Shown here: positions 24,461-34,297 of the stretch, piece by piece
Position numbering within the stretch: position 1 is the stretch's first letter
Layout: each line of letters starts with the position of its first letter
DNA from: Mortierella sp. BCC40632
Taxonomy: Eukaryota > Mortierellomycota > Mortierellomycetes > Mortierellales > Mortierellaceae
Length of the DNA: 64,000 nt
Direction: 5' to 3'
Assembly (NCBI GenBank): GCA_011634665.1
Contig: WAEK01000004.1
Location: 586,001-650,000 of the forward strand
Position numbers and translations under genes: made by a program
The notes under the pieces: model-generated
Database searches by the model: none
What the model was told of the DNA's origin: nothing
The model's input: only the letters and a program-made list of their open reading frames with translations

Positions 24461-27082
24461 ATGCAGAGCATCGGACATGACCTCAGGCGAGGTATCAATA
24501 GCCTCGGCACCGGGTAAATGCCCCTTTTCTTAATCCTATCTTCCTCCCGTCGCCCACCCAGTCACTTCCTCCTCCCTCCCTCCCCTCTTCCTCTGGTCAA
24601 GGTACGCCCAGGCACCGGGTAGAAGATGTGAAAGAGGGCCCTAGAAGGGTCTCTCATTCACACACTCTCCCTTGTAGGCCAGAAATGGAAGTAGGCACAA
24701 GTCCCATCTTGGGTCCCAGTCTCTCACACACTTTTCACTCACACGAGCACTGCAACTCCAGGAAAGGGGAAGAAGAGGGAGCGAATGAAAGAGAGTGAGA
24801 GAGTGAGAGAGTGAGTGAGAGAGAATGAGAGAGAATGAGACAGAGTGTGAGAGAGCGAAAGACTGAACGCGCAGCTCCATCCCTCCCCGCCCTGCACACA
24901 TGGTCCAACCCATTAGGAACTACAAGAACATCAACAAATGGTTGGCAGAGCTCAAGAACATCGAGTCAACCCTCAAGACACTCGACAAGGAGATCATCAC
25001 TAGTGCCAAGCTAATTTCGGGATGGGGCACAAACGAGGGCGATGACCTAACCGATGTCTGTCAGCGCATGACTCAGGTCATGGAGGTAATCATCTGCACC
25101 ACCCATCACTTTACCACCTTCGCTCTTTTGGAGTGAGAGCGCACCTCTCTGGAGAGAGAGAAGGACCAAACAACAACAACAACACTGCATTACGCGAAGA
25201 GACCCGAGAGAGTTTGACTTCTCGGCGGTTTTAACCTTGTCCAGCGGTGAATGGATTTTGGCTCTAATTGTCATGCACTCCTCTCCTCACTCCTCTCCGA
25301 GTCGGGTGAAAGACTGCACGCGTCCTCTCCTTCTCCCTCACCCGTGAAGGAAAGGGGTGACAAAAAAAAAAAAAAAAAAAAAAAAGTGGCCGTGTGAGCG
25401 ATGGTCTCTCTCTCTCTCTCTCTCTCTTCCTATGTGCGTGTGTGTGTGTGTGCATGGCGTGTGTATAATGAGTGTGGCCACAGATCTGTAAAGCAACCCT
25501 GACCATTGGCCTTTTCTTTCAACAACAACAATAATAACAACAAATAGGAATTTGGCCTTATCCATCAGGCATACTCGATGAAGCACACAGCCTTTCGCAA
25601 GCAAATCAAGGCCCTCAAGACACAGGAAATGACTCTGGACGATGTAAGGGCATCTCTCTCTCTCTCGTTCCTTCTCTTTCTCTAGCCACTCGGTCATGAG
25701 CTTAACCCATGGATTCCTTCCTGACCCCCATACTCTTAACTCTTCACCAGAACCGAAAAAAGAAACAGGACCTAACCCAACAAATTGCAAAGCACCAAAA
25801 GTCAAGCAAGGAGAACCCGATCAAACTGATGGAACTCCACAACGCCCATGACCGTGTCTCAGCCGAGTTACTCTCCCAGGAACTGGATCTGCTCCAGTTC
25901 AAGCGTGTGACAATTCGAGACGCGTTCAATACTCAGATGGATGCCATGGTCGAGTTTGGAGAAAAGATGGCGCTCATTGCTGCATATGGACGACAGATCA
26001 CAAATGTGATCGACACAGGACCACAGCAGGCTCAATCGGCCCCGCTCTACTCTGGAGCCGAATATACCGCCGTCGCAATCAACCAGGTCAAGTTTGTGGT
26101 CACTAATTGGCAACCCGTCTCTGTCAATGCTCCTGTTCGAACACATCTGATCGCCGCTCAGGACGACCTTGCACTCCCTGCTGTCACCTCTACCTACCAA
26201 TATCCATCTCGAAGTCGCGAGGCCTCATCCTCGGACGGATACGGACACATGTCTACCTATGCTGCTGGCGGTGCAGGTGGAATGTATGCGACAGGCGATG
26301 ATCAATATCAGACTGGAGAGTGGAACGAAGTCCCGGTGACGGCTGTGGAGGATGGTCGAACAAGCGTTCATGGAGGAGGAAGTCGTCGGGGTAGTGAATA
26401 TGATCACTGGAAACAAGAAGTAGATCACACTGCGGATTATTCGCCTCATCATGGGAACACACTCGGCACAGGAAAGGGAACAACCAGCATGGGTCCTGCA
26501 GGACCAGTGGATGATATGCCCTCTCCCTTTTTGCAAACACAACAAATCACGCAACTTCATGAACAACAACGACAGCTTCAATTGGAACAACAACGTGCTT
26601 ACCAGCACATGTCTCATCCAGCGACGGCCTCTGCCATCGCCTCGGGTCTCCGGAACACTGGTAGTATGGATAGCTATGGTAACGGCAACAGCAAGGGCAA
26701 CGACAATGGTTTAACGAATGCACCTGGACCCATCAGTGGGCGATTCCTCACCTCGACACCTCGAAGGAATGATACGCAAGAGTATTACTCTGGATCGGCT
26801 CAGAGCGAGAGTCCCAGTCCTAGCTATCTCAGTTTCCAGCCAGCCCCAGCCTATCAAAATACGCTTTCGTCGTCGCCTACGTATGAAGGTGGCAATGGCA
26901 ACGGTAGTGTATCGTCCGGACGAGGGCCTCGCCTTGGTTTTTCGGACCCACGGGACCGTGGTCGGGGTAGCCCCACGACGTCAGTGGATCGATTGGATAA
27001 CTCGGACCTTTATAAGCATGATGTCACTTCGAGTGTCATTTCTCGATATACAAAGACATCGTCTATCATGGAAGGAAAATGA
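24461..27082 (+). CDS. Pil1/Lsp1-type eisosome BAR-domain protein
   Basis: Four exons (24461-24513, 24917-25085, 25548-25643, 25751-27082) join in phase to 549 residues. The first exon MQSIGHDLRRGINSLGTG is found only by following phases back from the BAR region. The helical domain (residues about 20-240) has LKTLDKEIITSAKLISGWGTNEGDD..V, YRKQIKAL-type and AELLSQELDLLQFKRVTIRDAFNTQ segments and MVEFGEKMALIAAYG. This matches yeast Pil1/Lsp1, which coat plasma-membrane furrows (eisosomes) through PI(4,5)P2 binding. The C-terminal 300 residues are disordered, Gln-, Ser- and Gly-rich, and longer than in yeast. They probably hold phosphorylation sites, by analogy with Pkh-regulated Pil1. GA and poly(A) repeats occupy the introns. 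Confidence 0.88.
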
Positions 27083-27120
27083 AAGTGAACTCGGTCTCCG
27101 CCTCCTTTCTTTCTTTTATT

Positions 27121-27151
<31 letters not shown>

Positions 27152-27568
27152 TTCATCCTTGATATCAGCCTTGACGCGCCCGATCTTTGCTTTTATTTAC
27201 ACGATACGCATCCCAACGAATCGATGATGCTTGCATTCACCCATTTTTTTTTTTAAGAAAAAAAAAAAAGAAAAGAAAAGAAAAAGAAAAAACACTGTAC
27301 GCCTAGTAGTAATTATAAACGAACGCCTTCCCACTGGAAAGAGGTACCATCACCACCTCGATTCTTAATTAATTATGAACGCTGGGTCTAGTAATGTATG
27401 ATGAAAGGGTAGTGAGATGTAAAGAAGAGGAAGTGGAAAGGAACAAGAAGGAGAAGAAAAAGGGCAAACAAGGAGCCCTTGAGAGCTCAATTCATCAATC
27501 TGGTTACAATCACCTGGGCAATCCTTTATATTATTTTTTTTTTTTTGTGGGTGTACTACACGTTGTAC
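27083..27568. other. Convergent intergenic region
   Basis: 3' ends of the Pil1-like (+) and AIG1-like (-) genes face each other. It contains a CT repeat at 27126-27152, poly(T)/poly(A) near 27244-27292 and a T-run at 27533-27547. No gene seen. Confidence 0.5.
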
Positions 27569-27911
27569 CTACTGTCTCGGATCTGAGCCAGCAGGAAAGT
27601 ATGCTTTTGCCCTGGAGTGAAGCTCATAAATTGCAGAGTGCAATCCTATTAGGTATAATCCCCAGGAAAGATTTTTTTTTTTTTTTTTTCATTCGAAGAA
27701 GAAGAGGAGCCAAAAAGAAAGTCAGCTCCCTGTCGTTGAGCCCCTCAAAAGAACTGGGAATAGGAGAGAGCGATCGAAACCTTCTTCCCTTTTTTTTTTT
27801 TTTTTTTTTTTACCTAGTCCGATAGCACACGCGACCAGAAATGCTCCTGTTCTTAACCATGGGTTGACGATGTTCTGCATCCAAGGATATGGCTACATTT
27901 GGATTGTGGTC

Positions 27912-27970
<59 letters not shown>

Positions 27971-29366
27971 TGAGTGTTGTAGGCCATGATACTACACATT
28001 TGACATATCCTGTACGATCAATGCTTCAATCCTCGCCCTCTTACCCACTCATTATCCATAAATGCACAGATATGACACCAAGCGATATAGGCCACCATAG
28101 AAAACGCTGCCCAAAAGGAATCAGTCTTGTCTCGCGTTACGTCTGAGAGGATTACCAACTCGATGGTTGTATAGACGAATGGAAGGCCATGCATCTGAAG
28201 ATCTAACCAGAGCGGAAAACTTTTTTTTTCATATATTAGATCGATGAGGAAAAAAAAAAAAAAAATATTTTTTTTTTTTTTAATAGCAGAGGGGGGGGAA
28301 AGAGAGAGAGAGACAAACTTACTATCGGTGTCCATCAGGGGGAAAATATGGTGGGGGTCAGCGAGAACTAGACTCCAATAAAAGACCGCCACCATGAGTT
28401 CTAACTGTTCGGCGCATGAGGAGACATTCCAACAGACAAAAAAAAAAGGAGTGAAGATCCTGTGAGATGAAAAGAATAATAAAGTGTTGACCCAGGTAAA
28501 AGGATTGGACAACCGAAAACACCAACATGAGACAGAAATCCTTTTTTTTTTTTTTTTACCGATACTGTGGTGATCAATAATTGGTTCTTGACACGTTCTA
28601 ATGCTACATCAGAAAAGAATCAAGCAATCGGAAGAACCGAGTTAGAAAGAAAAGGAAAATTTCTCCTTTTAAGCCAAAGATTAGCCCTGCTATTGCTGTA
28701 GCTGTTGTTGCTTGTCACTGTTTGCCATGGCTAGAAAGAAAGAAAAAAAAGAAGGGGGAGGGGGGAGAAGAAAAAAGAGGGCAAGTCTACTCCAAGTTTC
28801 CCGCAATTGCCTCATACCTGGCCACCGTATGAGATCTAGTAGGATGGCCATGGAGAGACAAATAATTGACATGCAGAGCGCCACCATAGTAAGATACTGA
28901 GTGCAGATCAACCCCGTGAATTGACAATAGAATAGAAAGAAAGAAAAGAAAAGAAAGAAAGATTAGAGATTTTGGTATGTCATAGACACGTTGTCTCTTT
29001 TTCGTGCTCATGGTTTGACAGTCCTTCCAGAAGTGGTTGTAGTAGAAGTAGTTGTAGTAGTAATCGTTGTAGTCCATCATCCAATACCTGACTTCCACGA
29101 CCAAATCCATTCTTAAAGACAGTAGTCGTGGACTTGATTGTGGCTGTCAGGTAAATGGTTGATACACCAGAGATGATGCTTGCAACTCTGAATAGTTGTC
29201 TTTTCCTGTTTCCTTTGTGAGTCTGGACAACAGGCTTGTAGAGTCTTTGGTTGGATCTTGACTTGATCTGGGGTGATCCTTGGTCGCGATCAAATGTTTG
29301 ATGAGTCAGTAGTTGCTCCTCATCAAGCTGCAGCTGAGTAAGCTTGGATGTCAGTGGTGGCGACAT
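27569..29366 (-). CDS. AIG1/FAR-17a family membrane hydrolase
   Basis: Seven small exons (29366-29088, 28896-28818, 28603-28560, 28404-28323, 28202-28045, 27892-27814, 27645-27569) join in phase to 265 residues. The spliced protein shows GSQYLTMVALCMSIICL, aligning with GSWKFLTFIDLV of human AIG1, whose Thr43 is catalytic; the equivalent is Thr96. LQMHGLPFVYTTIELV aligns with the AIG1 segment holding His134; the equivalent is His166. DNEWPYPWMQNI resembles the conserved WVYPFLEHI. About six hydrophobic segments are expected. AIG1 and ADTRP are Thr-His hydrolases of fatty acid esters of hydroxy fatty acids; the substrate in fungi is unknown. A possible extra small exon (28735-28690) has a good acceptor but no usable donor and is left out. 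Confidence 0.8.
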
Positions 29367-29835
29367 GCCGTGGGAGTGAGAGTAGGTGTGGGAGTGAGAG
29401 TGAAAGTAAGAGAGGAGAAAAAAGTGAAAGAGACAGAGAAAAAGAAAAAACGATCGCGTGAGGCTTGTCCGTCCAACAAGTGTCTCGGACACCTCCTGTC
29501 TCTCTTCTATTTCTTTTCCTTTCTTCCCTTCTTTCTTTCTACACTTGGGAATTATAGACGTGCACGTGGAATGTGTAGGTAGAAGAGAGAAAAATTACCA
29601 TCAGGCGTATCCAACTGATCGGATCGCGGCCATTCCGCTTGAGCCAAGCCTCTGTTCTCTTTCTACCTTTCTATCTCAATCTGTCACTTGTTCGCTCTTA
29701 CCTTTCACTCTCACTCTCTGTATCTCTGTATCTCTCCTTCTCTCTCTTCTTTCTCTCTCTAACTCTTCTGTCTCCTACCTCCTACCTCCTGCAGGCCCAA
29801 AGAACCCTGTGCTTCTCACCACTTTGACTGTTTCA
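29367..29835. promoter_or_regulatory. Divergent region between AIG1-like and Kre9-like genes
   Basis: 469 bases between facing-away starts, rich in CT/TC. The sequence CCTCCTGCAG at 29784-29793 looks like a 3' splice site, suggesting an intron in the 5' leader of the Kre9-like gene. Confidence 0.4.
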
Positions 29836-31605
29836 ATGCGCCACCATCTCCACCATCGCCGCTCTAGACTCTTCCTCCTTACCTGGGTTGCTCTAACCGC
29901 AAATGCCTCTGCCCGTCCGGGCCAAGGCCCAGGCGACTACTACCTGCCTCCCAACATCTACGACAACCTGCCTCCAGGAGTGAACACTCCAAGCTTTATC
30001 AGAACCCCTCCAGGATATACCCTTGACTCTCCTTCAACCGCAACACTTCCACCTACTCCCAGAGCTACTCCTCCTCCAGACTCTTGGCTCACTGCAGATG
30101 GGAACCCCGCCGAAGCGCCACCAAATCGTCTCTACCCTGGTCCGGACGATCCTCCCACTATTGAACTTTCCACTCCAACCCGCAATGCTGTCTATACGCC
30201 CGGGTCAACAGTGGTCATTACCTGGTCTCACCGCGGAATAGCCTTTCCCGACTCATGGCAGCCCTCATCCGCGCTCCAGAGTGCTGTCCTCCAAGACATG
30301 GGTTTTGGTGGTCGCAATCTCAATGACCCGATGGTGGAAAGCATGTTGAAGGACCCAAAAGAACACGCACGGTTCAAGACTTTGGCACAAAGCAAGCTAG
30401 AGACAATGAAGCGCGCTCAATTAAATGTCATACTCAAGGAGAGCACTGTCCACCTCCATAGTCTAAGACTCCTCTCCTGGGCATCCACCTCGGGCCCCTG
30501 GGGCCCCGGCCCTGCTGCAGCTGTAGCTGCCGGCACACATTCACATCCACAGCAATCGCACACGAACGATACATCGCCCTCGCCCGAGATTCTCTCCGGA
30601 CCTGGTCACAGTCTTGCAGGAGTGGCAAGACTGTCGATCCAAAGCGGGGCGGGCGGGACCTTGACATGGGTGATTCCAGAGGACTGGGCGTACGAGGGAG
30701 AATTCGAGATCTTTATCCCAACTGTGGCCGGAGGCAGTGGCAGCAGTGGCAGCGACTCGCTCGGACACGCTGCAGGATCTGGGTCGCCACCAGACCGGAA
30801 TGACGATGGGAACGGGAACGGAAACGGGAACGTTGGCGGCGCCAGGAGTCTGTCGTTCTGGATCCTTCGTGACGTAGACTCTCGGGCCCGTGCGCCCCAG
30901 TACCGACTCTATCCAATGGTTGACTCGTCTCAAGGTCATCCTCACCTTCACCATGGTCATCCTCACCATGGTCGTACGATGCGATGGCGCGATGCTGGCA
31001 TCTTTTATGGTGTCGCAGCCATGATGCTCACACTTGTCCTGATCGGACTCGGTGTCATCTTGGCCTTACTTTGCCTCCGTCGCCGTCGACTCTACAGCAA
31101 CTTTGGATCCCATAGTCAAAGCCAGGGTCTAACTCGAATGGCTTATGGAGGTGGGTCAGCAGCAGACCGGGATCAAGACCTCACTGGATCCTGTTCTACA
31201 GTGACCCTATCTTCTCGATTAGGATCTGGATATGGACCAGCACCAGGGCTTGGGCTTGGGGTGGGACTAGGACCTAGCGCGATGGATGCCTCAGCCTCTG
31301 CTTGGCATGTGGATCCTCACCCACATCAACAGAGCTACTATTACCCTTCACCGGGTCCAGTCCCTGCCAGGGTGGATCGGTCTGAGATTGAACCGGCGAT
31401 GGAGAGGCAAGACTTTGAGAGAGGGGTCTTGAATGGAGAGAAGGAAAAGACCATAATCATTTGTCAGGATGAAGATGACAAGGATTCTTGCTCCTCGACA
31501 GAACGACCCATGTCTACCGTGAGCACTGTTGCACCATTGCCACTATATGAAGAAACAGCAGAGATGACCAATAACCATTTACCCTCGAGTGCGAGTCGCA
31601 ACTAA
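29836..31605 (+). CDS. Type I membrane protein with Kre9/Knh1-like domain
   Basis: A single-exon frame of 589 residues from the ATG at 29836. A basic N-terminus and hydrophobic core end at ASA-R (about residue 26), a good signal peptide. A Pro-rich segment follows. Residues about 108-130 (TIELSTPTRNAVYTPGSTVVITW) match the N-terminal Ig-like repeat of Kre9/Knh1-like and Ser/Thr-rich cell wall proteins. After a Gly/Ser/Asn linker and a His-rich patch, one transmembrane helix (about 388-413) is followed by RRRR and a cytoplasmic tail with acidic patches and LPLYEE, resembling arrestin or WW-binding PY motifs. A cell-surface or wall-related receptor role is possible but unproven. The longer frame from 29458 reads through leader CT repeats and is rejected. 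Confidence 0.75.
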   Translation: MRHHLHHRRSRLFLLTWVALTANASARPGQGPGDYYLPPNIYDNLPPGVNTPSFIRTPPGYTLDSPSTATLPPTPRATPPPDSWLTADGNPAEAPPNRLYPGPDDPPTIELSTPTRNAVYTPGSTVVITWSHRGIAFPDSWQPSSALQSAVLQDMGFGGRNLNDPMVESMLKDPKEHARFKTLAQSKLETMKRAQLNVILKESTVHLHSLRLLSWASTSGPWGPGPAAAVAAGTHSHPQQSHTNDTSPSPEILSGPGHSLAGVARLSIQSGAGGTLTWVIPEDWAYEGEFEIFIPTVAGGSGSSGSDSLGHAAGSGSPPDRNDDGNGNGNGNVGGARSLSFWILRDVDSRARAPQYRLYPMVDSSQGHPHLHHGHPHHGRTMRWRDAGIFYGVAAMMLTLVLIGLGVILALLCLRRRRLYSNFGSHSQSQGLTRMAYGGGSAADRDQDLTGSCSTVTLSSRLGSGYGPAPGLGLGVGLGPSAMDASASAWHVDPHPHQQSYYYPSPGPVPARVDRSEIEPAMERQDFERGVLNGEKEKTIIICQDEDDKDSCSSTERPMSTVSTVAPLPLYEETAEMTNNHLPSSASRN

Positions 31606-31610
31606 GAAAG

Positions 31611-31611
<1 letters not shown>

Positions 31612-31685
<74 letters not shown>
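31612..31685. repeat. (GA)n microsatellite, about 37 units
   Basis: Pure GA dinucleotides begin 7 bases past the stop of the Kre9-like gene, one of the longest simple repeats of the window. It also marks the edge of the gene-dense half. Confidence 0.95.
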
Positions 31686-31687
<2 letters not shown>

Positions 31688-31859
31688 ATGAACTGCACAG
31701 AAAGTGAGAACAAAGCAATAAATATACGTTTCAAAGGAGGCATCACGACTTGGTTCTTGGATCCTTCGCCGATGTAGCACCATGACTCTACACAGCCTAT
31801 TCTTCCATCGAGCGGGATCCTGACGTGCCCAATTTCGCTGTTGGTACAAAGAATTAGGT

Positions 31860-32689
31860 AAAAGTTAGGCATTGCTACTACCGCTTGCTGCCACCCAATC
31901 GAATCCAAAAGTATCTTTATCAAAGAGACTGAACCCAAACGCCTCGATTGAGATTGACGGAACTCTTGCTTTCCGTTTTCTTCGGATCTTGACTTTTGTA
32001 CTTGATCTCAAGGGTGTTTCCCAAGCGAAAGCAAGGAGCAACTCAGGATCCATTTGGCTCCTTGTGTGAAGCGACCTTGTTGCTTTTGTTCATCGAGCTC
32101 GTATATGAGAGTGAGGTTCTTTTAATTCGAATGAGGTTATTAGATTACCGTCTCCGATTGATGAATCTCGATGCCAGCTATTTTCAACTGTCCATACTCA
32201 AATCTCACAACAGTAAAATGATACATCCAAGTCTCCTTAAAAAAAAAAAAAAAAAAAAACTTAATGTCGATAATTCCAAGAGTGTCACCGTTCAGTGTAA
32301 ACACGCGAAATAAAGGACCAAGCATCAACGACCTCGTAATGGATGGTGAAGAATCTCGTAATACCTTACCTGAGGCATTTTGAAGTATCGCATCCTCTGC
32401 AAATGGTACAGATCCTTCGACTAAGACTGTGGCGGTGTCTATTGCTGCAATTCGCGTGCGGCAGCTAAGCCAGAACTCTGGTGCCTTGTCTCTCTTCCAG
32501 TTAGATATTTAACTTGTTTACAAGCGTTTTCTTTATGATTTCGTCCAAATCCGCGGTTTGAAAAAGTCGAAAATGTCTTATGTAACCACGTTGCTTGTCC
32601 GAGATCTCAAATGTTTCAAAGTATGAACCTGGAAACTTGTCCATCCCTCCAGCGATCCATGTAAGCTCTTCATCGGAGAAATCTGCCAT
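31860..32689 (-). pseudogene. Decayed multi-exon gene of unknown family
   Basis: The minus strand starts with a normal-looking 62-residue frame at 32689 (MADFSDEELTWIAGGMDKFP...). It then continues after an apparent +1 shift near 32510 as WKRDKAPEFWLSCRTRIAAI...EDAILQNAS up to a GTAAGG donor (about 32368). Further downstream ETWMYHFTVVRFEYGQLK...HQSET ends at a GTAATC donor. The poly(A) on this strand at 32240-32259 interrupts the middle. The pieces have protein-like composition but no joint frame, and I do not recognise a domain. A remnant of a native or mobile-element gene is likely. Confidence 0.35.
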
Positions 32690-33316
32690 GCTGAAAGCCG
32701 GTACAGGGGGGTGGGTTGACTAGTGATATGAGATCTTGTCATCTCACACGAAAGTAAGAAGAGAGAATCTGTTAACTTCATTACTTTTGAGAGGCGCGAT
32801 CTAAAAATAAGCTATTGGCAACGGCTGATTGTGTGTCAACAGGCGCACGGTTCAATGAGATATCCCGGCTTTGAGAGTTCCCAAGTCAGCGCATGGGGGT
32901 CAAGGGAGAGAGGCTCTTCAAAGAAGAGTCGTGGCTTTGACATGGCCTCCGCAGCAAAACACCATGGAGGCAGGAAGTGTTGTTCACAGGTTCAATCTGC
33001 AACCTGTCGACTGGCCTACGGTCCAAAGAGACATCTGGACTTTGACAATTCCCAAGACAGCACAAGGGGGTCAAGGAAGAGATGCCCTTTAAAGGAAAGT
33101 CGTGGCTTTGACATGGCCCCCACGGCAACACGCTGTGGAGGCAAGAAGTGTCGACAGGCTCATTCATTACAATCTCCCAAACAAACAACACTCCAATTTA
33201 CCTTTTAGTGGCAATGAATGACCAGACAAAGAGGTGTAGGCGTCGAGGTGGTGATGAAGAAGGGAGTAGTAGCAAATGAGAGTATCAAGCTAAAAAGTGT
33301 GCAAGACCGAGCGTGT

Positions 33317-33356
<40 letters not shown>

Positions 33357-33541
33357 TGATGATGAGTGTGGACTGGAGACAACGATGGTGAGGCGAAGAT
33401 GAGTTCTGGAGGGCTTGCATGGTGCAAGCCACTTTGTTACGTTGCCGATTATTTTCGCCCCCATCGCATTTCCGAACTTCGTCCACCCACCCCACGCCAT
33501 CTATCGCTGTCGTGCACTTTCTTTCTACTTCAAAAAATAAC
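32690..33541. other. Spacer with diverged tandem duplication and GA repeat
   Basis: Contains two diverged copies of a segment of about 140 bases (32857-32993 and 33020-33160) and a GA run at 33318-33352. A 125-residue plus-strand frame (32831-33208) spans the duplication, but its translation shows only the repeated KESRGFDMAP-like block and no known domain. Confidence 0.4.
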
Positions 33542-34297
33542 ACATGGAGTTCCTAGGGTGGACAGATCAGGGCTCTATCATGATGTACATTTCTCGGGTA
33601 CAGATATGTCTGCGGGGCGAACAGTCAAAGCTGGCTTTGGACGAGCATTTTCGGAGGAAGGCGATGAAGATGTTGTTTGAGAAGCTCGCGGGTCGCTTTT
33701 GTCCAGCAATAGTCGTAATTGTAAGTCTTTCGGTTGGGGCCATAACTACAAAGCTGATTTTTTTTTCACCACCCCATATCCAAATTGTCTCCCCCTCGAC
33801 AGATGAGGATTATCAAGTGCAGCGACACGGGATCATGAGAGAATACCGTTGAGGAGGCTGAGGATAGGCTGGTGTCTTGGGTGAATTGGTACATCAAGGG
33901 TAACTTGTACTCTGAAATAAATCGTCTCCGTAACAAACACAAGTCCAAGCGTCAGCTCGTGGAGTCTATCGACAACACTCTCAGCCTTCTGATGTATCAG
34001 CGTTGCTTATTTGGAAGTTATGACCTTGTTCTTAAGGAGATAGATCCTCAGTTAGTGGAGTATGCGTTTGGCCGGATCAAAATCATCTCGGGTAAGGCTC
34101 CTACCGTTTTGGACGAGCCCTTCGTTTCCAAGGCTGTGGAGAACTATTTCATGGCCCTGATCCCTACTTCAAGAGAGAGAGGTCTGAAAAAGGATGGTGA
34201 AAGCGACAGCCTCTGATCAGGGATGTGTGTTTGAGAGGTTCATGATGAATGTCTTTAGTGAGACATTCAGCAAACAACCCCTATCGGTTTGGCCGCA
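33542..34297 (+). pseudogene. Crinkler copy D, truncated at both ends
   Basis: The fragment begins abruptly within the segment matching the end of the NTPase exon of copy A (GWSGKNSIMAYISRVQ region) and continues through the intron into the region after it (SWVNWYIKGNL, LLMYQRCLFGSYDLVLKEIDPQLVE, IIS.KAPTVLDEPFVSKAVENYFMA). It stops after the equivalent of QPLSDWPH at about 34297, before the nuclease domain. A Trp codon of copy A is TGA here (33835-33837) and a frame change occurs near 34155, so it is not expressed as an effector. No header and no Walker motifs remain. Plus strand, 10 kb before copy B. Confidence 0.8.

Noticed and set aside
28690..28735. Extra exon in the AIG1-like gene
   Set aside because: It has a good acceptor but runs into a stop with no acceptable donor, while skipping it keeps phase.
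29458..29835. Longer start of the Kre9-like protein
   Set aside because: The extra 126 codons come from a CT-rich leader with an apparent splice acceptor, and they would bury the signal peptide.
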